Source: Orychophragmus violaceus (lineage: Eukaryota > Streptophyta > Magnoliopsida > Brassicales > Brassicaceae). From it: 64,000 bases of DNA. Position numbers and translations under genes: made by a program. Location of the stretch: assembly GCA_030180135.1 (NCBI GenBank), contig CM058236.1, positions 62,337,728-62,401,727 of the forward strand. The letters run 5' to 3'. This document shows, one piece after another, positions 45,180 through 57,681 of this stretch. Below the pieces are notes generated by a model. It had not been told where the DNA came from and did no database searches. It saw only the letters and a program-made list of their open reading frames with translations. Position 1 is the first letter of the stretch; the number at the start of each line of letters is the position of its first letter.

Positions 45180-46455
45180 CAGACTTCATATGAAGTCTGA
45201 TATTTTTACCAAAAGACAAAAAAAGCCTTTCAGATTTAACTTATTTACGAAATTGTCATCTTCTCCAATTCACCTAACCACCATTAACAACCAATTTTGA
45301 GCTCCTAATGCCTCACACAACCAATTTCGAGCCATCAAAACTCCATATTAGAACTCGCAACCTTCTATTCTCTTATTTTCTCTCCAATTTAATCAAAAAG
45401 CTCTTTAATTCACGTTTTTAAAAAAATTAAAATTTGGATCTCTTGTGATAGTGGTTATTCTTGCATAAAAATGGTTGGGTTTGTTGGGTATTGGTGTAAC
45501 TAAAAGTTTTGAGTGTTTGGGGAAGGTAAAAACGAGCTCAAAATCATATTTATGTGATTTTTCACAAGATCCCCCGATTTTCAGATCTGTTTTGCGATTT
45601 CAGACTTCCCATGAAGTCTGATGAAAAATTATGGTCAACGAGAGGGTAGTTTTGCAATTGACTTTCAATTGACAGACTTCCATAGAAGTCTGAGAAATTC
45701 CTTTGAAAACAAAAAAAAAATTTATCTGAGGTCACCAAGAAGTCAAAATAAGAAGAGGGTAGTTTTGCAATAGATTCAAATTTGATTTTTTAGTCAGACT
45801 TCTTATGTAGTCTGGCAAGAAATTGACCGATTTTTGACTTTTTGTCAGATGGGATCCGATGTCTGAAAATAATGGGGGGGGGGGGGTAGAAACTGCAATT
45901 GACCCAAATTTTCAGATGTTGACCAGAATAAGCGAAAAAGTCGTCAGACTTCTAAATCTGTCTGAAAATAAGGAAAAAAAATACCAGACAGCTATAGACA
46001 TCTGAAATTCCAAACTTTTGTCAGACGACTATAGACATCTGAAATATCGAATTTTGGTCAACGCTGGATAAAAACCGAAAATGCGATGTTTTTATCAGAC
46101 TTCCCTCGCTGTCTGAAATTCTTGTCAGACAACATAAGAAGTCTAAAAATTATCAAAATTTTTGGCGAAGTCTGACATTTCAAAATCAATTGCAAAACTA
46201 CCCTCTACTTTTTTCAGACTTCTCCAAAGAAGTCTGACAATTGAAATTCAATTGCAAAACTACCCTTTTTTTCTCAGACATCATAAGCTGTCTGACAAAA
46301 AGTTCAAAATTTTTCAAAGCAGATTGCGTACGCTGTCTGATTGATTTCAGACTGCATCCGCTGTCTGACATTTCAAAATCAATTGCAAAAATACCCTCTT
46401 CTCAGACTACCATAGAAGTCTGGTTTCACTACAATCAGACATCTATAGGCGTCTG
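45180..46455. repeat. Palindrome array CAGAC-N10-GTCTG, dense block
   Basis: Sixteen motifs start at 45180, 45601, 45673, 45795, 45846, 45945, 45985, 46022, 46096, 46126, 46215, 46275, 46320, 46348, 46403 and 46436. The first, CAGACTTCATATGAAGTCTG, is a perfect 20-bp palindrome. Most keep the outer five bases at each end and the 20-bp total length (46215 is 22 bp), while the inner ten bases vary. Confidence 0.88.
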
Positions 46456-46907
46456 AAATATTAAAAACTTTTAAAATGTATTTTATTGAATATTTGCGAT
46501 TAATTTGGTTGATTTTAAATTTTATAAATGTGTGTTAGTTTTCTATGTTTTTTATGTGTGAGTTTTACATTTTTATATATGGTAATTATTTTTGAATCAA
46601 TTTTTGAATAATATTGGCAATGTAGCTAGTAGCATACGAGCTGGTGGAACGAATGTCTATGCGTAAACGTCATACTCCATATTATATATGTTGGTTGTTT
46701 ATTGAATGCTTTGATATAATTGAACTGATTACACCAAATCATATCAAAGTATCAATGAAGAAGTAGATTGGGATTAAGATGAGCTACACAACCACATGTA
46801 GAGCGTTTATAAGCTGATTTTTTCCAGTAAGATCGCTAATGTGATGACGAGAGAACGAACTTGACATTTGGACTTGTTAATTTTATAAACTTTTAGCTCA
46901 TAAGAAT

Positions 46908-49410
46908 CAGACAGCAGTAGAGGTCTGACGACCAATTCATCACCACTTAAGATTATTTTAGTTTGTCATATGTTGGTGTATGTAATCTAAAGAGTAATGT
47001 TTTCTTCCAAGGTTAAACTAACCCATTTCTTGATATTGTATACTTTCAATGAACAAAATTCTTTGTTGATTTTGAGTAGACAAAAGTAAATTTATACAAC
47101 TTTGTATTTTTCTACAAGCATAGTACATAAGGAGAACTTTCTTTCTTTGATTTGATCATCTAATAATCTAATACAATACAATGTGTTCAACAAGAAGTCT
47201 AATAACCAGTAAAAATCTACAAAAATGAGAAAACACCTAATTTAATATCAAACTTCAGACTTCAAAAGTAGTCTAATATAAGACTTCATGTTGAATTTTC
47301 ACTCTCAGACTTCTATTGTAGTCTGGTATTAGACTCTCAGACTTCATGTTCCTCGTAACAGTGAAATTTTATGAGCCATTAGCACATAATAAACCCCAAC
47401 TCCAGCTTCTTTGGAGAGTCATCTAGATCAACCTTAAACCAAGCACCTGAAAAAGCAAAAACACAGAGCTCTTGCATTAGTTAGCGAACAAGTCTCCAAG
47501 AAATGGATAATAAAGGATTGTTTGAGCAAATCAAAATGTATAACCAAAAGTCTATGTCAAAAGTCTTAATTGGTTCAGTTAAAAAACCTTTGAAAACACT
47601 AAATCAGAACCGATCCACTCACCTATTTCGCAGTTCAAAGAGAATCAACTATGAATCACATACATAAGAACTCATATGAGAGAATAAGCTTGAGAACATT
47701 TTTGGATGAGAAATTTTAGAGAGGTTTTACAAATGAGAGAGAGAGAAAGAGAGGTAGTAAAAAAAGGAAGAATGTGAAGGGTTTTTTTTCTGGCTGTTAT
47801 ATGTGTGTAAAAAATAGGTTTAGATAAGAGGAGAGAATTGGAGGGAAACTTTGCCGCCAAATTTATAATAATTAAAAATTATAAAATATCCGGTATCAGA
47901 CTTCATATGCAGTCTGAGAAGGAATTTCTGAATTGAGCGGGAATTCTGAAATTTTCAGGCAGAAATTTCCCACCTTTTTGAAAAGTTTCGTGTGAAAATT
48001 TTCGAAAAGGCGGGAAATTTCAGACTTCATATGCAGTCTGAAATAAGACTTCATGACAAGTTTAAATACTTGAACCAGATTTTCCTGGAAGTCTGAGAAA
48101 CCCTAAATCTAATAATTACTACTTAAATATCATCATATTATATAGAAAACTTATAATAAACATCAAACTCGTTTAGAATAGTCACAAACTAACTATTATG
48201 GAACAATATGAATGAAAATTTACAAACTCTCAATCTAACCCTACAGATAAAACATGATGTTCAACTTCATATGTGAAACATAGATCAAACTACATGGTGT
48301 TTTGAACCAAATATATCTTAAATGCTTAAGTTTGATCAAAGTTTATGTTATTTTAATTTATATACATAACAAATACTTATACTTAATTTATGTATCAAAA
48401 TTTATATCAAATTATTTTTTCATATTTTTAAAATTTAAATTTTCAACTTAAATACGTCTCAGACTTCTAAAGAAGTCAGAGAAACCACAAAATTCAGACT
48501 TCGTCGTGAAGTCTGAGAAACCCTAAACCTAATATTTATCACTTATCAGTGAAAATATTTAAACAAAACAACTAGAAAACATCAAATTCGCTAAATATAT
48601 GCACATTATAACATATATATACAAATTTAATATTTCAAATATAAATTTGGTAAACCATGAATCTAACCCTAAAGTTATATGTAAGTTATATGTAAATGTT
48701 CCATTACAAAGCATGTTTTGAGGTTTAGAACTTACTCTACCTTACATATTGTTTAGTTTGACTCAATTTTACCAAATGTTACGAGAAGTCTGAGAGATAA
48801 TTAAGTTGGAAATTTAAATTATAAAATTATTAAAAAATATTTTTGAGGAAAAATTCGGATACATAAATTAAACATGGGACTTTTGGACATATGTAAATTA
48901 AAATTACATAAAATTTAGTCAATTGTAACCATTTAAGGTATATTTGGTTAAAAGTATTTACGAAACACCAAAATTCAGACTTATATAGAAGTCAGATAAA
49001 CCCTAAATTTAGTATTTATCACTTAACATCGAAAAATATTTAAACAAAACACCTAAGACACATCAAATTCGTTAATTATATCACCATTATAATATACATG
49101 TGCAAATATTTTTTTTTTCAAATGTGAATTTCCTAAACCATGAGTCTAACTAACCCTAAGGTTATATGTAAATGTTTCATTATGTTCAATTACAAAGTAG
49201 GGTTCTAAGGCATACTTAACTAACATTGTTTAATATGACTCAATTTTATCAAAATTTTAATTTATATACTACTAAATTGTTTATATATAATTTATGTATA
49301 TAAAAGTTTTGACAAAATATTTTTTTAAAATTTTAAAATTTAAATTTACTAATTAATTCAGTGTCAGACTTTTATTAGAGTCTGAAGTCTCAGACATCCA
49401 TAGAAGTCTG
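46908..49410. repeat. Palindrome array CAGAC-N10-GTCTG, sparse block
   Basis: Ten more motifs start at 46908, 47256, 47306, 47897, 48021, 48460, 48495, 48976, 49365 and 49391. Single half sites also occur (for example 47338, 48090). Confidence 0.85.
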
Positions 49411-49586
49411 AAATAGTCGAAAGTTATAATGGTAATTGCGTTTGACGTTTTTTTGATTGGTCATAAGGACAACGCGGTAATTTCATAAGGCTGCAAAACC
49501 AGTTTTATATTTGATTCAATTTTGGGGGTACACTTTTATTTAAAACCAATTTAAGAGGCATTTTTAGCAATTTCCCCAAATATGAT

Positions 49587-49989
49587 TAACCATATTTTCC
49601 TTTTTGCATGTTGATGTGGACTCCTTCGGACGGGCTTCATGTGATGGGCCACACTCTCTCCTTATAGGGCTTGAGTATGACGGATCGATCTGTTGTTGGG
49701 CGGGGGTAAAAGAGGAGTGCAAAATCCATCTCCAATAGTAAGCCCCCCCCCCCTCCAGTTCGGCGAGACGAGTTGAAGACTTGATCGGTGAATTAGAAAC
49801 TGAATGTTGCTCAGTGCTACAGCTGAATCGGCCTAACGAGTAGGTCGTCTTCCTATTCAAAGTGCCTTAACTTTTTGGCATTTTTTTGCGGATTTCCTTG
49901 AGATATTCATGGTGAATCTTTCTCCTCCAATGAATGCTTTGCGCATGTCATGGGCGGTGAACCATCACGTCGAATTTATGTTGCTTTGA
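49587..49989. other. No gene recognised
   Basis: Contains a C10 run (49743-49752). A 98-codon minus-strand frame (49564-49860) overlaps the transposon end and resembles nothing I know. Confidence 0.4.
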
Positions 49990-51243
49990 TAACCGTCACT
50001 TCTCCACTATAAATATGGTTGTTTGCTTCTGACACTTTTCATGCTCCAACAAATTTTCCTATCTTCTGAAAAATCCTCCGACTGTCTTTCCTTACTTCTT
50101 ATGTTGCTTACTTCTTCATTCCCGCCGAAATCGATGCCGACTTGCTTAGTGTTCTTATTGTATGTGGGGTTATACTGACCTTTGGAATTCTTATATTGGT
50201 TGGCGATGTTCTTTGATGATTGTATGCTCTTTTTACTAAGGGGTAGCTTGTCGATGGAAGAATATATACCGATGGCTACCTCTATTTGTCACCTTTCTAT
50301 ACTTAAAGGCGGCGCACAGAGCCTTTGCTTTGTTCGATATGATGCATTGTTTGTTTTCGTAATGGGTTTTGGTCTGCTCTTTCTGAAATCTGTTGCCTCC
50401 CGCGTAATTACCTGCTTTCTTATGTCTTTCTTCATAGCTTCATATACTGTCGTTTCTGACCTTTCTTATTTTTTTTTATCGTTTCTAGGGTAATAGATGG
50501 TATAGGGGAGCAAGCTTGTCCTTGAAGACGTGAAACAGCTTGCGCTTTTGAGCAAGCTGTTCAACATAGATCGCTTGGTAGTCAAGTGGTTGTTTATGTT
50601 GTTGAAATTGGCTGCTCTGGCTTCTTCATGTCTCTGAGCAAGTAGTCCCAGTTTTTAGCGAGGCTCTCGGTCTTTGCCATCAATCTTCAGGGATATGAAC
50701 AGCTAAGACGACGAGGTTATATTTCAATAAATGAGCTTGAATTTTTGCGGGAAGAGCTCGACTTTCAAGAAATGAACTCGGCTTTCAAGAAATGACTCAA
50801 CTTTTCGGAAAGAGCTTGGCTCAGATTTTTTCTTCTTTTCCTCTTCTTTATTTATTACTTGTATTCTTATAGTTCACGTAAATGTTTCTGAAGTGAAGCC
50901 GCCATTCTTCAACAGCAAACGAGTTGGGATATGATATTTGAAGAAGCAGGCTGCAATCGGGGTGCAGCAGAAATACCATAGAGTGATCTGTCAGATAGCT
51001 TCCGGCAATCATACGTATCTCAAGGCCATCCACGGTGGTTGAGAGGCTTGTTTGACAGCGAAAGGAACACTACCGTAGTGTAGCTTGTTCTATTATTTGG
51101 TTTTATTTTTGCTTTTGTTTCAGAGTTTGCAGGAGACTAAAACTATGATAGCTATGTTTTCCCTGTTTAGCTTTTTTGGAACTTAGACTTTTGAGTCTGT
51201 TATGCTCACATTATGAATGGAAGTTTCAGTGGAAAAAAAAAAA
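49990..51243 (+). other. Transcript-like noncoding stretch ending in poly(A)
   Basis: TATA-like CACTATAAATATGG (about 50003-50016) is followed by about 1.2 kb of less AT-rich sequence that ends in a pure A run (51232-51243). AATGAGCTTG/AATGAACTCGG-type short repeats lie at 50730-50800. A 103-codon hydrophobic frame at 50182-50493 has no recognisable family. It could be a noncoding retroposon (Sadhu-like elements of crucifers are of this kind), a processed copy or a decayed gene. I cannot decide, and no target duplication was found. Confidence 0.3.
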
Positions 51244-53020
51244 CATGCGATGGAAGTGCTCTTAGTGGCGATTTCCATGAGAAAGTTGAAGATGAGAGGG
51301 CACCGTTATGTAAGGCCGGTCCATTATCAATTTAGTTTGTCGGTTTTGTTTAATATATTGAAGAGGCATGTAATTGTTATTTAATAATGTCATGTGCGAT
51401 CAAATCATACTAGTTTGTATTTAAATGACAGATTTGAAAATATAAATTTAATATTCAGTTTTATTGAAATAATAATTTGAAAATATATTCAGCAATCCAA
51501 TGTTATTAGAAATATTTTAAACTAGATTTTCATCTGTACTTTAAGCATGTATAAATTTTCCTTTATAATTTTTTATTTTTGAAATAAATTTTGTTAATAA
51601 TTTAGGGGTTTTTAAATATTCAACATAGTTTCGTTTATAATTATGTAATTCGCACTATAAAGCGGGAGTTAATAATTTATATTTTTCAAAAGAAAATTGT
51701 GTATTGTTTGGGAGAAACTATATGTTGGAAATAAAGAGATTTCAATCTGATTTCACATTCTATGTTCTAACCCGCGTTGTAACACTGAGATGATAATTTT
51801 GGAACTACTTTTATAATATAATTTTAATAAAATAATCGTTGTTAAAGTTATATAATATAAGTTTAACGTGTATTGCATTGATTTAAAATATTTTATATCT
51901 TATAGAATAATATATGTTCATATATGAAATTTTTTTGTGTGTTTAATAATTAAATTTATAATTTTATAAAAAGATAATAACATACTTATGAAATTCGAAA
52001 CACAACAATTCGTTTATTTAACCTTTTGTATTGGTTTAAGTTCATTTCTAATGTTTATAATTTAAATTGATTAATCTGTATTTTAACCCGTTTTAGAGTG
52101 AACATAATTCGTTTTTATTATTTTTATAATTGAAACTGGCTAATCTATTTTTCAACGTGTATTATAGCGTTCTAAATATATTATAAATTTGATGGAATAA
52201 CCCGCCAAAGTTGCAATTATAAAAACATAAAACATAGCATAACTCATCATATATTCGAATGATATAAATATTATAGTTTTAATATTTTATTAAATTAAAA
52301 TTAAAAATTAATTAATATTTATTTATTTATTTTTTATGTAAGCTTTAGCCTTTAGACAACCAAAACTTACTATACGTCCATATATATCAACCAATCAAGC
52401 TTTTTTTTCTTTTAAAAACATACAACCAAAAAATAAATGAAAAATAAAATATGGCTGTAAAATCATTTTTTCACAGCCCAAAAACCGTGTTTTTGCTATA
52501 GCTTAATATTTAATGTTTTAAATATATTTTAGCAATAATTCTAAAACAAGAAAAATTTAAAGTGAGTGAAAAATTTACTGTCTAAATTCTAAAGCAAATA
52601 ACTTAAAAGTTAAAACTATAGTCTCATGACTCTCAACTAATCAAGTCCTTTGGCTTGAATAGTATTTGTGATATTGTATCCGAAACCTGATCAGTTTTCT
52701 TCTTAATTAGACAAATTATTAAGAGTTGAAAATAATAATAACACCCTATTTCTTCGCTGACACCCTGCCACCCTGGCCTATATGATCCCACACATTACAT
52801 GACACAAACATCAATTCTGATTTATTTAAAGTTCCTTGAGCGATCAAAAGCATCTTTCACGTTCTGATGAGCTGCTTCCCTTGATAAATATTACTCCTAT
52901 AATTTTGAACAAAAAAACAAAATCCTATTTTACTTGCATCTGATAATTGGTAAATGATTGATTTGGCCCACCAAATCGATTATTTGGTGAATAAAGATCG
53001 ATTTGGCAATCCAAACCTAA
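51244..53020. other. AT-rich intergenic region
   Basis: No gene. TTCTAACCCGCGTTGTAACAC near 51765 resembles sequences common in crucifer Helitrons, and 52330-52510 (TTTTTCACAGCC, GCTATAGCTTA) resembles the MITE sequences at 20270-20400. Neither has definable ends. The last 200 bp may include the promoter of BAHD gene 2. Confidence 0.35.
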
Positions 53021-53028
53021 TCTCACGG

Positions 53029-53036
53029 GATATAAA
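53029..53036 (+). promoter_or_regulatory. Probable TATA box of BAHD gene 2
   Basis: GATATAAAT, about 50 bp before the ATG, in a flank (CTCACGG...CGTTGCC...AAACTCTATCTCAG) that aligns with the gene 1 promoter. Confidence 0.55.
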
Positions 53037-53232
53037 TCTACGTTGCCATCAAAACTCTATCTCAGAGGTAATCCTTCCTCAACGATGGATTATAACGTGA
53101 TCAAGATCTCTCGTGTCAGCCCTGCAACAAATGTTGTCGACCCGCTCATTCTTCCACTAAGTTTCTTCGACTTAGTGTGGCTAAAAGACATTCCTACGAA
53201 CCGAGTCAACTTCTACAAACTCACTGAGTCAT

Positions 53233-53918
53233 TGTTGGAGTCGGTTTTAGCACCCCTCCAAATGGCCCATTCATATAATAAGATCGGCCCGAAATAGAAG
53301 GCATTTATTATGGATAATTACTATGTCGATGAAGATAAATGGCAATCTTCGAGGATAATCACAAAAGAAAAATATCTATTTTCTTTTGTGGAAGATATCT
53401 ATTTCTTTTTAAGAAATATGACTTCTTATGCCGGCCTAAAACTCTATATAAGAGAAGGAGGGCATTCAGGCTAAAATCATCTATCATAATATAGAGAGAA
53501 CTCTGGAAGTCGACCTGAATCTCGACATGAGAGGATGAGGGTATTCAGGCTACAAGAGATCGATCTATAGACGACTCTGTAAGCCGACATAAACCTCGAC
53601 ATGAGAGAATGAAGGTATTCAGACTAAAGGAGATCGAAACACACAATACGATAAGTCGATCTATAGACGACTTAATCGTCATTCGACGAACTATTTCAAG
53701 GAACTACGAATGGCTTGATCCCTTTCCGAAGGGTACATAGTCAGCCTTTCACAAGGTTCAGCTATAAAACCTAATTCCCTTTATTCCGATTCACCGGAAC
53801 GCCAATTTTGCCCTAATCTCATCATCTCCGCCGAGCTAGGTTAAGAGACTTTGAAGAATCCCTAATTTAAACCCTAAAATTCTTGCTATCTTCGGATATG
53901 CAGAATTGAGATCTTACA
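53233..53918 (+). repeat. 5' LTR (686 bp)
   Basis: TGTTGGAGTCGG...GAGATCTTACA. TATA box CTATATAAGAG at about 53444. Internal repeats of GACATGAGAGRATGA and ATTCAGGCTA lie near 53465-53640. Confidence 0.92.
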
Positions 53919-53920
53919 AT

Positions 53921-53937
53921 TGGCGCCGACTGTGGAG
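53921..53937 (+). promoter_or_regulatory. Primer binding site
   Basis: TGGCGCCGACTGTGGAG, 2 nt after the LTR end. Confidence 0.8.
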
Positions 53938-56270
53938 ATTTCTTCAAAAATCTTTTCATACACCATGCTAAGGATGAAATTATGATCGGCGTTCAAAGAA
54001 TAAACCCTAATCACTATACACACACCCATCTACCGTCTTCACTAAAAAGGCAACAACAATTCTATTTTTGTAGTCGTCGGCGGTTCCCTACACCACGTCT
54101 CCGATTCCTATCATAAAGCTAAGTTTTCTTTTATATTTTAAATTATTACAAGAAAAGATTATCGAATCACGCTTAGCACTATCATGTGATTTAAAAAAAA
54201 CTACATAAAGCATAAAATATCCCTATATCGTTTATTGCTTCATAGAATCTTACGGATGTTGATCATCTCATGTTTTATTTTATGCGAATTCGTTTGTGTT
54301 ACATTGAGTATACCATTCGGTTTAAACATCTAAAGATCGTGCTTTATTGACCAAATCAATTTGAATTAAACATAATATATTTGTATGAAAGTATATCGCT
54401 CATATGATACAAAAACTTTAACAAAGATTACTTGTGCAGCAATCAAACTCACACAAACGAGGAGTAACGACGCATACGAAACCACCTGCGTATTTCTTCA
54501 AACCAAACTGGAGCCACCATGAACAGAGAACCAGAAAGCCTTCAGCTCGAGCCGACGACGAACGCGGCTGCTAGGAAAATTCTCTCTGGAAACTCTCAAT
54601 GACGACCCGCTTTACTTAACAAGCGTCGAACCTGCCACCTAAACGGGTTTTATATGCTTTCAAACCACTATACTGTGTGTTATGTCATGGTGCTTTCTAA
54701 CCCGGGTCTACGACACCACCACAACCTACAATGAAAGCATAACTCACCTAATAGATGTTCAACGACGCCAAGAAAGAAGAGCAATACAATGGAGGCGATT
54801 TCGGGGTTCAAAATTTACTGTCTCAATCCAAAGGCGAACGTGAAGCTCTATCCTATCGAAAGGACCAACGATCTCGTTAACGCTGCGGACTCAATTCACA
54901 ATCAATCCTGTCTCAGCTCAACAACGGTTACATGTCAACGACATCAACTCTAAAAAGGATGGAAGATGCTTACGAGTTCGGAGTTTGTCAAAAAACAAAA
55001 TAAGCCATGACGAGTTTCCAATTGCAATGGAAGAAGGAATACAATGATTGTGGGCCCAGCGATATCCACATCTTGATTAACACTTCTATCAGTTCGGCAC
55101 GACGATCTGGAAAATACTCAGATAAGTATCACTTGCTCTCTTAAATTAATCAAGTCTCAATGCAATACCATCGACTCATTTACATGACTTTAAAAAAACT
55201 ATGATTGCACATTGATTTTTGCTCATCACCCGTGAATGATCAATAACTATTTTATTGGTTTATAAATATCACATGCTGACCTTTAATTTTTTTAAAGAAA
55301 AACATGATATGAAGAAACTGATTAAATCTTATCATGAATATCAAACCACTGGTTTAATAGTTCGATTTCAGACCTTTGTTTGATTCTAATCAATGACCTC
55401 TCTTTCTTTGACGAGATGCGGACGTACTTCACACGCTGCTTCTCACGATGTTAAAACGTCTCATAACAATGAGATAGGCGATCCAATAAAACTTTCATGG
55501 GCGTCTTCGAGACCAGACCTCACTCAACTCGGCAGATCTCAACTAGCTCGATTCTACCTTGAGATGGAATCCTCAAATGCTCATTAATCAATGACTTGAT
55601 CGTCAATGAAGACATCAACGGCTTCATGATCAAAAAATTCAGATACAAAGCCAAGACAACGTATCAGATCTCTATAAGCTATAGTTCAAGTTCAAACAGA
55701 TCCGACTGACAAAAGCTGAGACAAAGGAAGGACTGCGAAAAAACTCAGTCTCGAGACGGGTATTGCAAAGACGATCTTGGAATCATAGTTACTTCCTTAG
55801 CAAGAAATCGCTAAAAAATGCAACCGGTCCGAACTTATCAACGTCAATGGCATCCATCGCCAACCGAGCTCTTTGATCCCGTACCTCTTAAAGATAAGTA
55901 ATGTTAATGATTTAATTACATCATTCGAACATAACTCGTCTTCGTGAATCATGTTGACGTTTACGTGCCAATTATTCATTATTAATAAGTGACTAGAGAT
56001 ACAATCACTTTCAAAAAAAGAAAGAAAAGTTGTTGGATCTAATAAAGCTTGTCACTCATGATTGCCTTTATTCCTTGTCTTAGATTTGATCCATCCAATA
56101 ACGATCAAGAGCGGCATCACAGACTACAATCTAAATCATGTTAAGACATAAAAAAAGAGAGAACGACCTCTCCATCTACGACAACAACACATCGACTCAC
56201 AGAGGGTAATCACTAATCAACCCTCTAAACTCATCAAGTAAGTATTTCATTTATTATTCTATTCAATCTA
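53938..56270 (+). other. Interior of the LTR element, no recognisable protein
   Basis: Only short frames (the longest is 55393-55587, 64 codons). I looked for gag, protease, RT and integrase motifs on the plus strand and saw none. Confidence 0.6.
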
Positions 56271-56276
56271 ATTAAT

Positions 56277-56560
56277 CAAAGCCGAGCTCCTTAGTTCGCA
56301 AAAGCCGAGTTTAAAAAAAAAAGCTCGCACAAAAGCCGAGTTTAACTCGCAACTAAAACCGAGTCCTAACTTGCAATCAAAGCCGAGCTTCTCAGCTCGC
56401 AAAAGTCGGGTCTAAGTAACTCGCAAAAAGCCGAGCTCCTTAGTTCGCAAAAGTCGGGTCTAAGTAACTCGCAGAAAGCCGAGCTTCTTAGTTCGCAAAA
56501 GTCGGGTCTAAAAGAACTCGCAGAAAGCCGAGTCTAAAAGAACTCGCATTAGCATCATGC
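56277..56560 (+). repeat. Tandem AAGCCGAG / CTCGCA repeats near the 3' LTR
   Basis: Roughly nine units alternate AAAGCCGAGCTCCTTAGTTC and GCAAAAGTCGGGTCTAAG with small length changes. Minor copies occur further on (56610-56740, GCCGGGATCCGTCCCGCAA and GCCGAGATCCGTCTCGCAA). Confidence 0.85.
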
Positions 56561-56980
56561 TCCCTGGCCAGGAGTGTGGTCTTCCTTGCGCACGAGGTGC
56601 ACATCGTGGTAAGGAAAAGCCGGGATCCGTCCCGCAAATTCTTCGCGGTGGGTGATAACAAATAAGTCGAGCACAGCATCGCACATTCGCCCACCCTTAG
56701 AATAAAGCCGAGATCCGTCTCGCAATTATAGATATGGTGGGGCGTAAGCCTTAAAGTAAAGCATTTCAACGCCGATCTACGTTTTAATCGTCGTTCGCCA
56801 AAGATCAATATACAAACGGATCAAAGGACAGAACGACCCTATTAACTTAACTACGGAAAAGATTATTCTTCCACGACAAACATCCAAAGGAATACCGGAG
56901 ATTCATGCCGATCTTTTATACTTCACGAACCGAAATATTTTCTATCACCGATCATCACGCCAAACGCTCGAATCGCCGAC

Positions 56981-56990
56981 TTGGGGGGGA
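56981..56990 (+). promoter_or_regulatory. Polypurine tract
   Basis: TTGGGGGGGA, 5 nt before the 3' LTR. Confidence 0.75.
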
Positions 56991-56995
56991 CTTAT

Positions 56996-57681
56996 TGTTG
57001 GAGTCGGTTTAAGCACCACTCCAAATGGCCCATTCATATAATAAGATCGGCCCGAAATAGAAGGCATTTATTATGGATAATTACTATGTCGATGAAGATA
57101 AATGGCAATCTTCGAGGATAATCACAAAAGGAAAATATCTATTTTCTTTTGTGGAAGATATCTATTTCTTTTTAAGAAATATGACTTCTTATGCCGGCCT
57201 AAAACTCTATATAAGAGAAGGAGGGCATTCAGGCTAAAATCATCTATCATAATATAGAGAGAATTCTGGAAGTCGACCTGAATCTCGACATGAGAGGATG
57301 AGGGTATTCAGGCTACAAGAGATCGATCTATATACGACTCTGTAAGCCAACATAAACCTCGACATGAGAGAATGAAGGTATTCAGACTAAAGGAGATCGA
57401 AACACACAATACGATAAGTCGATCTATAGACGACTTAATCGTCATTCGACGAACTATTTCAAGGAACTACGAATGGCTTGATCCCTTTCCGAAGGGTACG
57501 TAGGCAGCCTTTCACAAGGTTCAGCTATAAAACCTAATTCCCTTTATTCCGATTCACCGGAACGCCAATTTTGCCCTAATCTCATCATCTCCGCCGAGCT
57601 AGGTTAAGAGACTTTGAAGAATCCCTAATTTAAACCCTAAAATTCTTGCTATCTTCGGATATGCAGAATTGAGATCTTATA
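56996..57681 (+). repeat. 3' LTR (686 bp)
   Basis: Same length as the 5' LTR. It ends CTTATA where the 5' copy has CTTACA, and is followed by GTCAT and the rest of the BAHD gene. Confidence 0.92.

Larger units (their letters stand above)
45056..49577. mobile_element. Mutator-type (MULE) element, 4.5 kb, no transposase, with palindrome array
   Basis: Exact 9-bp duplications AAATATGAT at 45047-45055 and 49578-49586 flank the element, the size made by Mutator transposases. The ends are similar inverted sequences: left GGACTATTTGCAAAAATGCC, right (complement) GGGGAAATTGCTAAAAATGCC. Inside are about 26 copies of CAGAC-N10-GTCTG, dense at 45600-46455 and again at 47256-49410, often beside TTGCAAAACTACCCTC-type repeats. 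I find no transposase. The only longer frame (47672-47860, minus) is low-complexity. AT-rich throughout, with GGGGGGG at about 45880. Function of the array is unknown. Confidence 0.82.
53233..57681 (+). mobile_element. Non-autonomous LTR retrotransposon inserted in BAHD gene 2
   Basis: Two 686-bp LTRs (53233-53918 and 56996-57681), primer site TGGCGCCGACTGTGG, purine tract TTGGGGGGGA and 5-bp duplication GTCAT (53228-53232 and 57682-57686). About 9 LTR differences by eye (about 1.3%), so a recent insertion. The 3.1-kb interior shows no gag or pol. The primer site and the GCCGAG-type 3' repeats suggest a Tat-lineage Ty3/gypsy derivative (LARD-like), but that is an inference. Confidence 0.92.

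Noticed and set aside
45180..49410. CRISPR-like array of short palindromic repeats
   Set aside because: Plant nuclear DNA; spacing between motifs is irregular (about 30 to 600 bp) and the motif centres vary, unlike CRISPR repeats and spacers.
50182..50493. 103-codon hydrophobic ORF as a membrane protein gene
   Set aside because: No family resemblance and no second copy or supporting context; kept only as part of an uncertain transcript-like stretch.
53043..53297. Separate 84-aa gene at the start of BAHD 2
   Set aside because: It is the BAHD N-terminus running into LTR sequence; the rest of the gene resumes at 57687.
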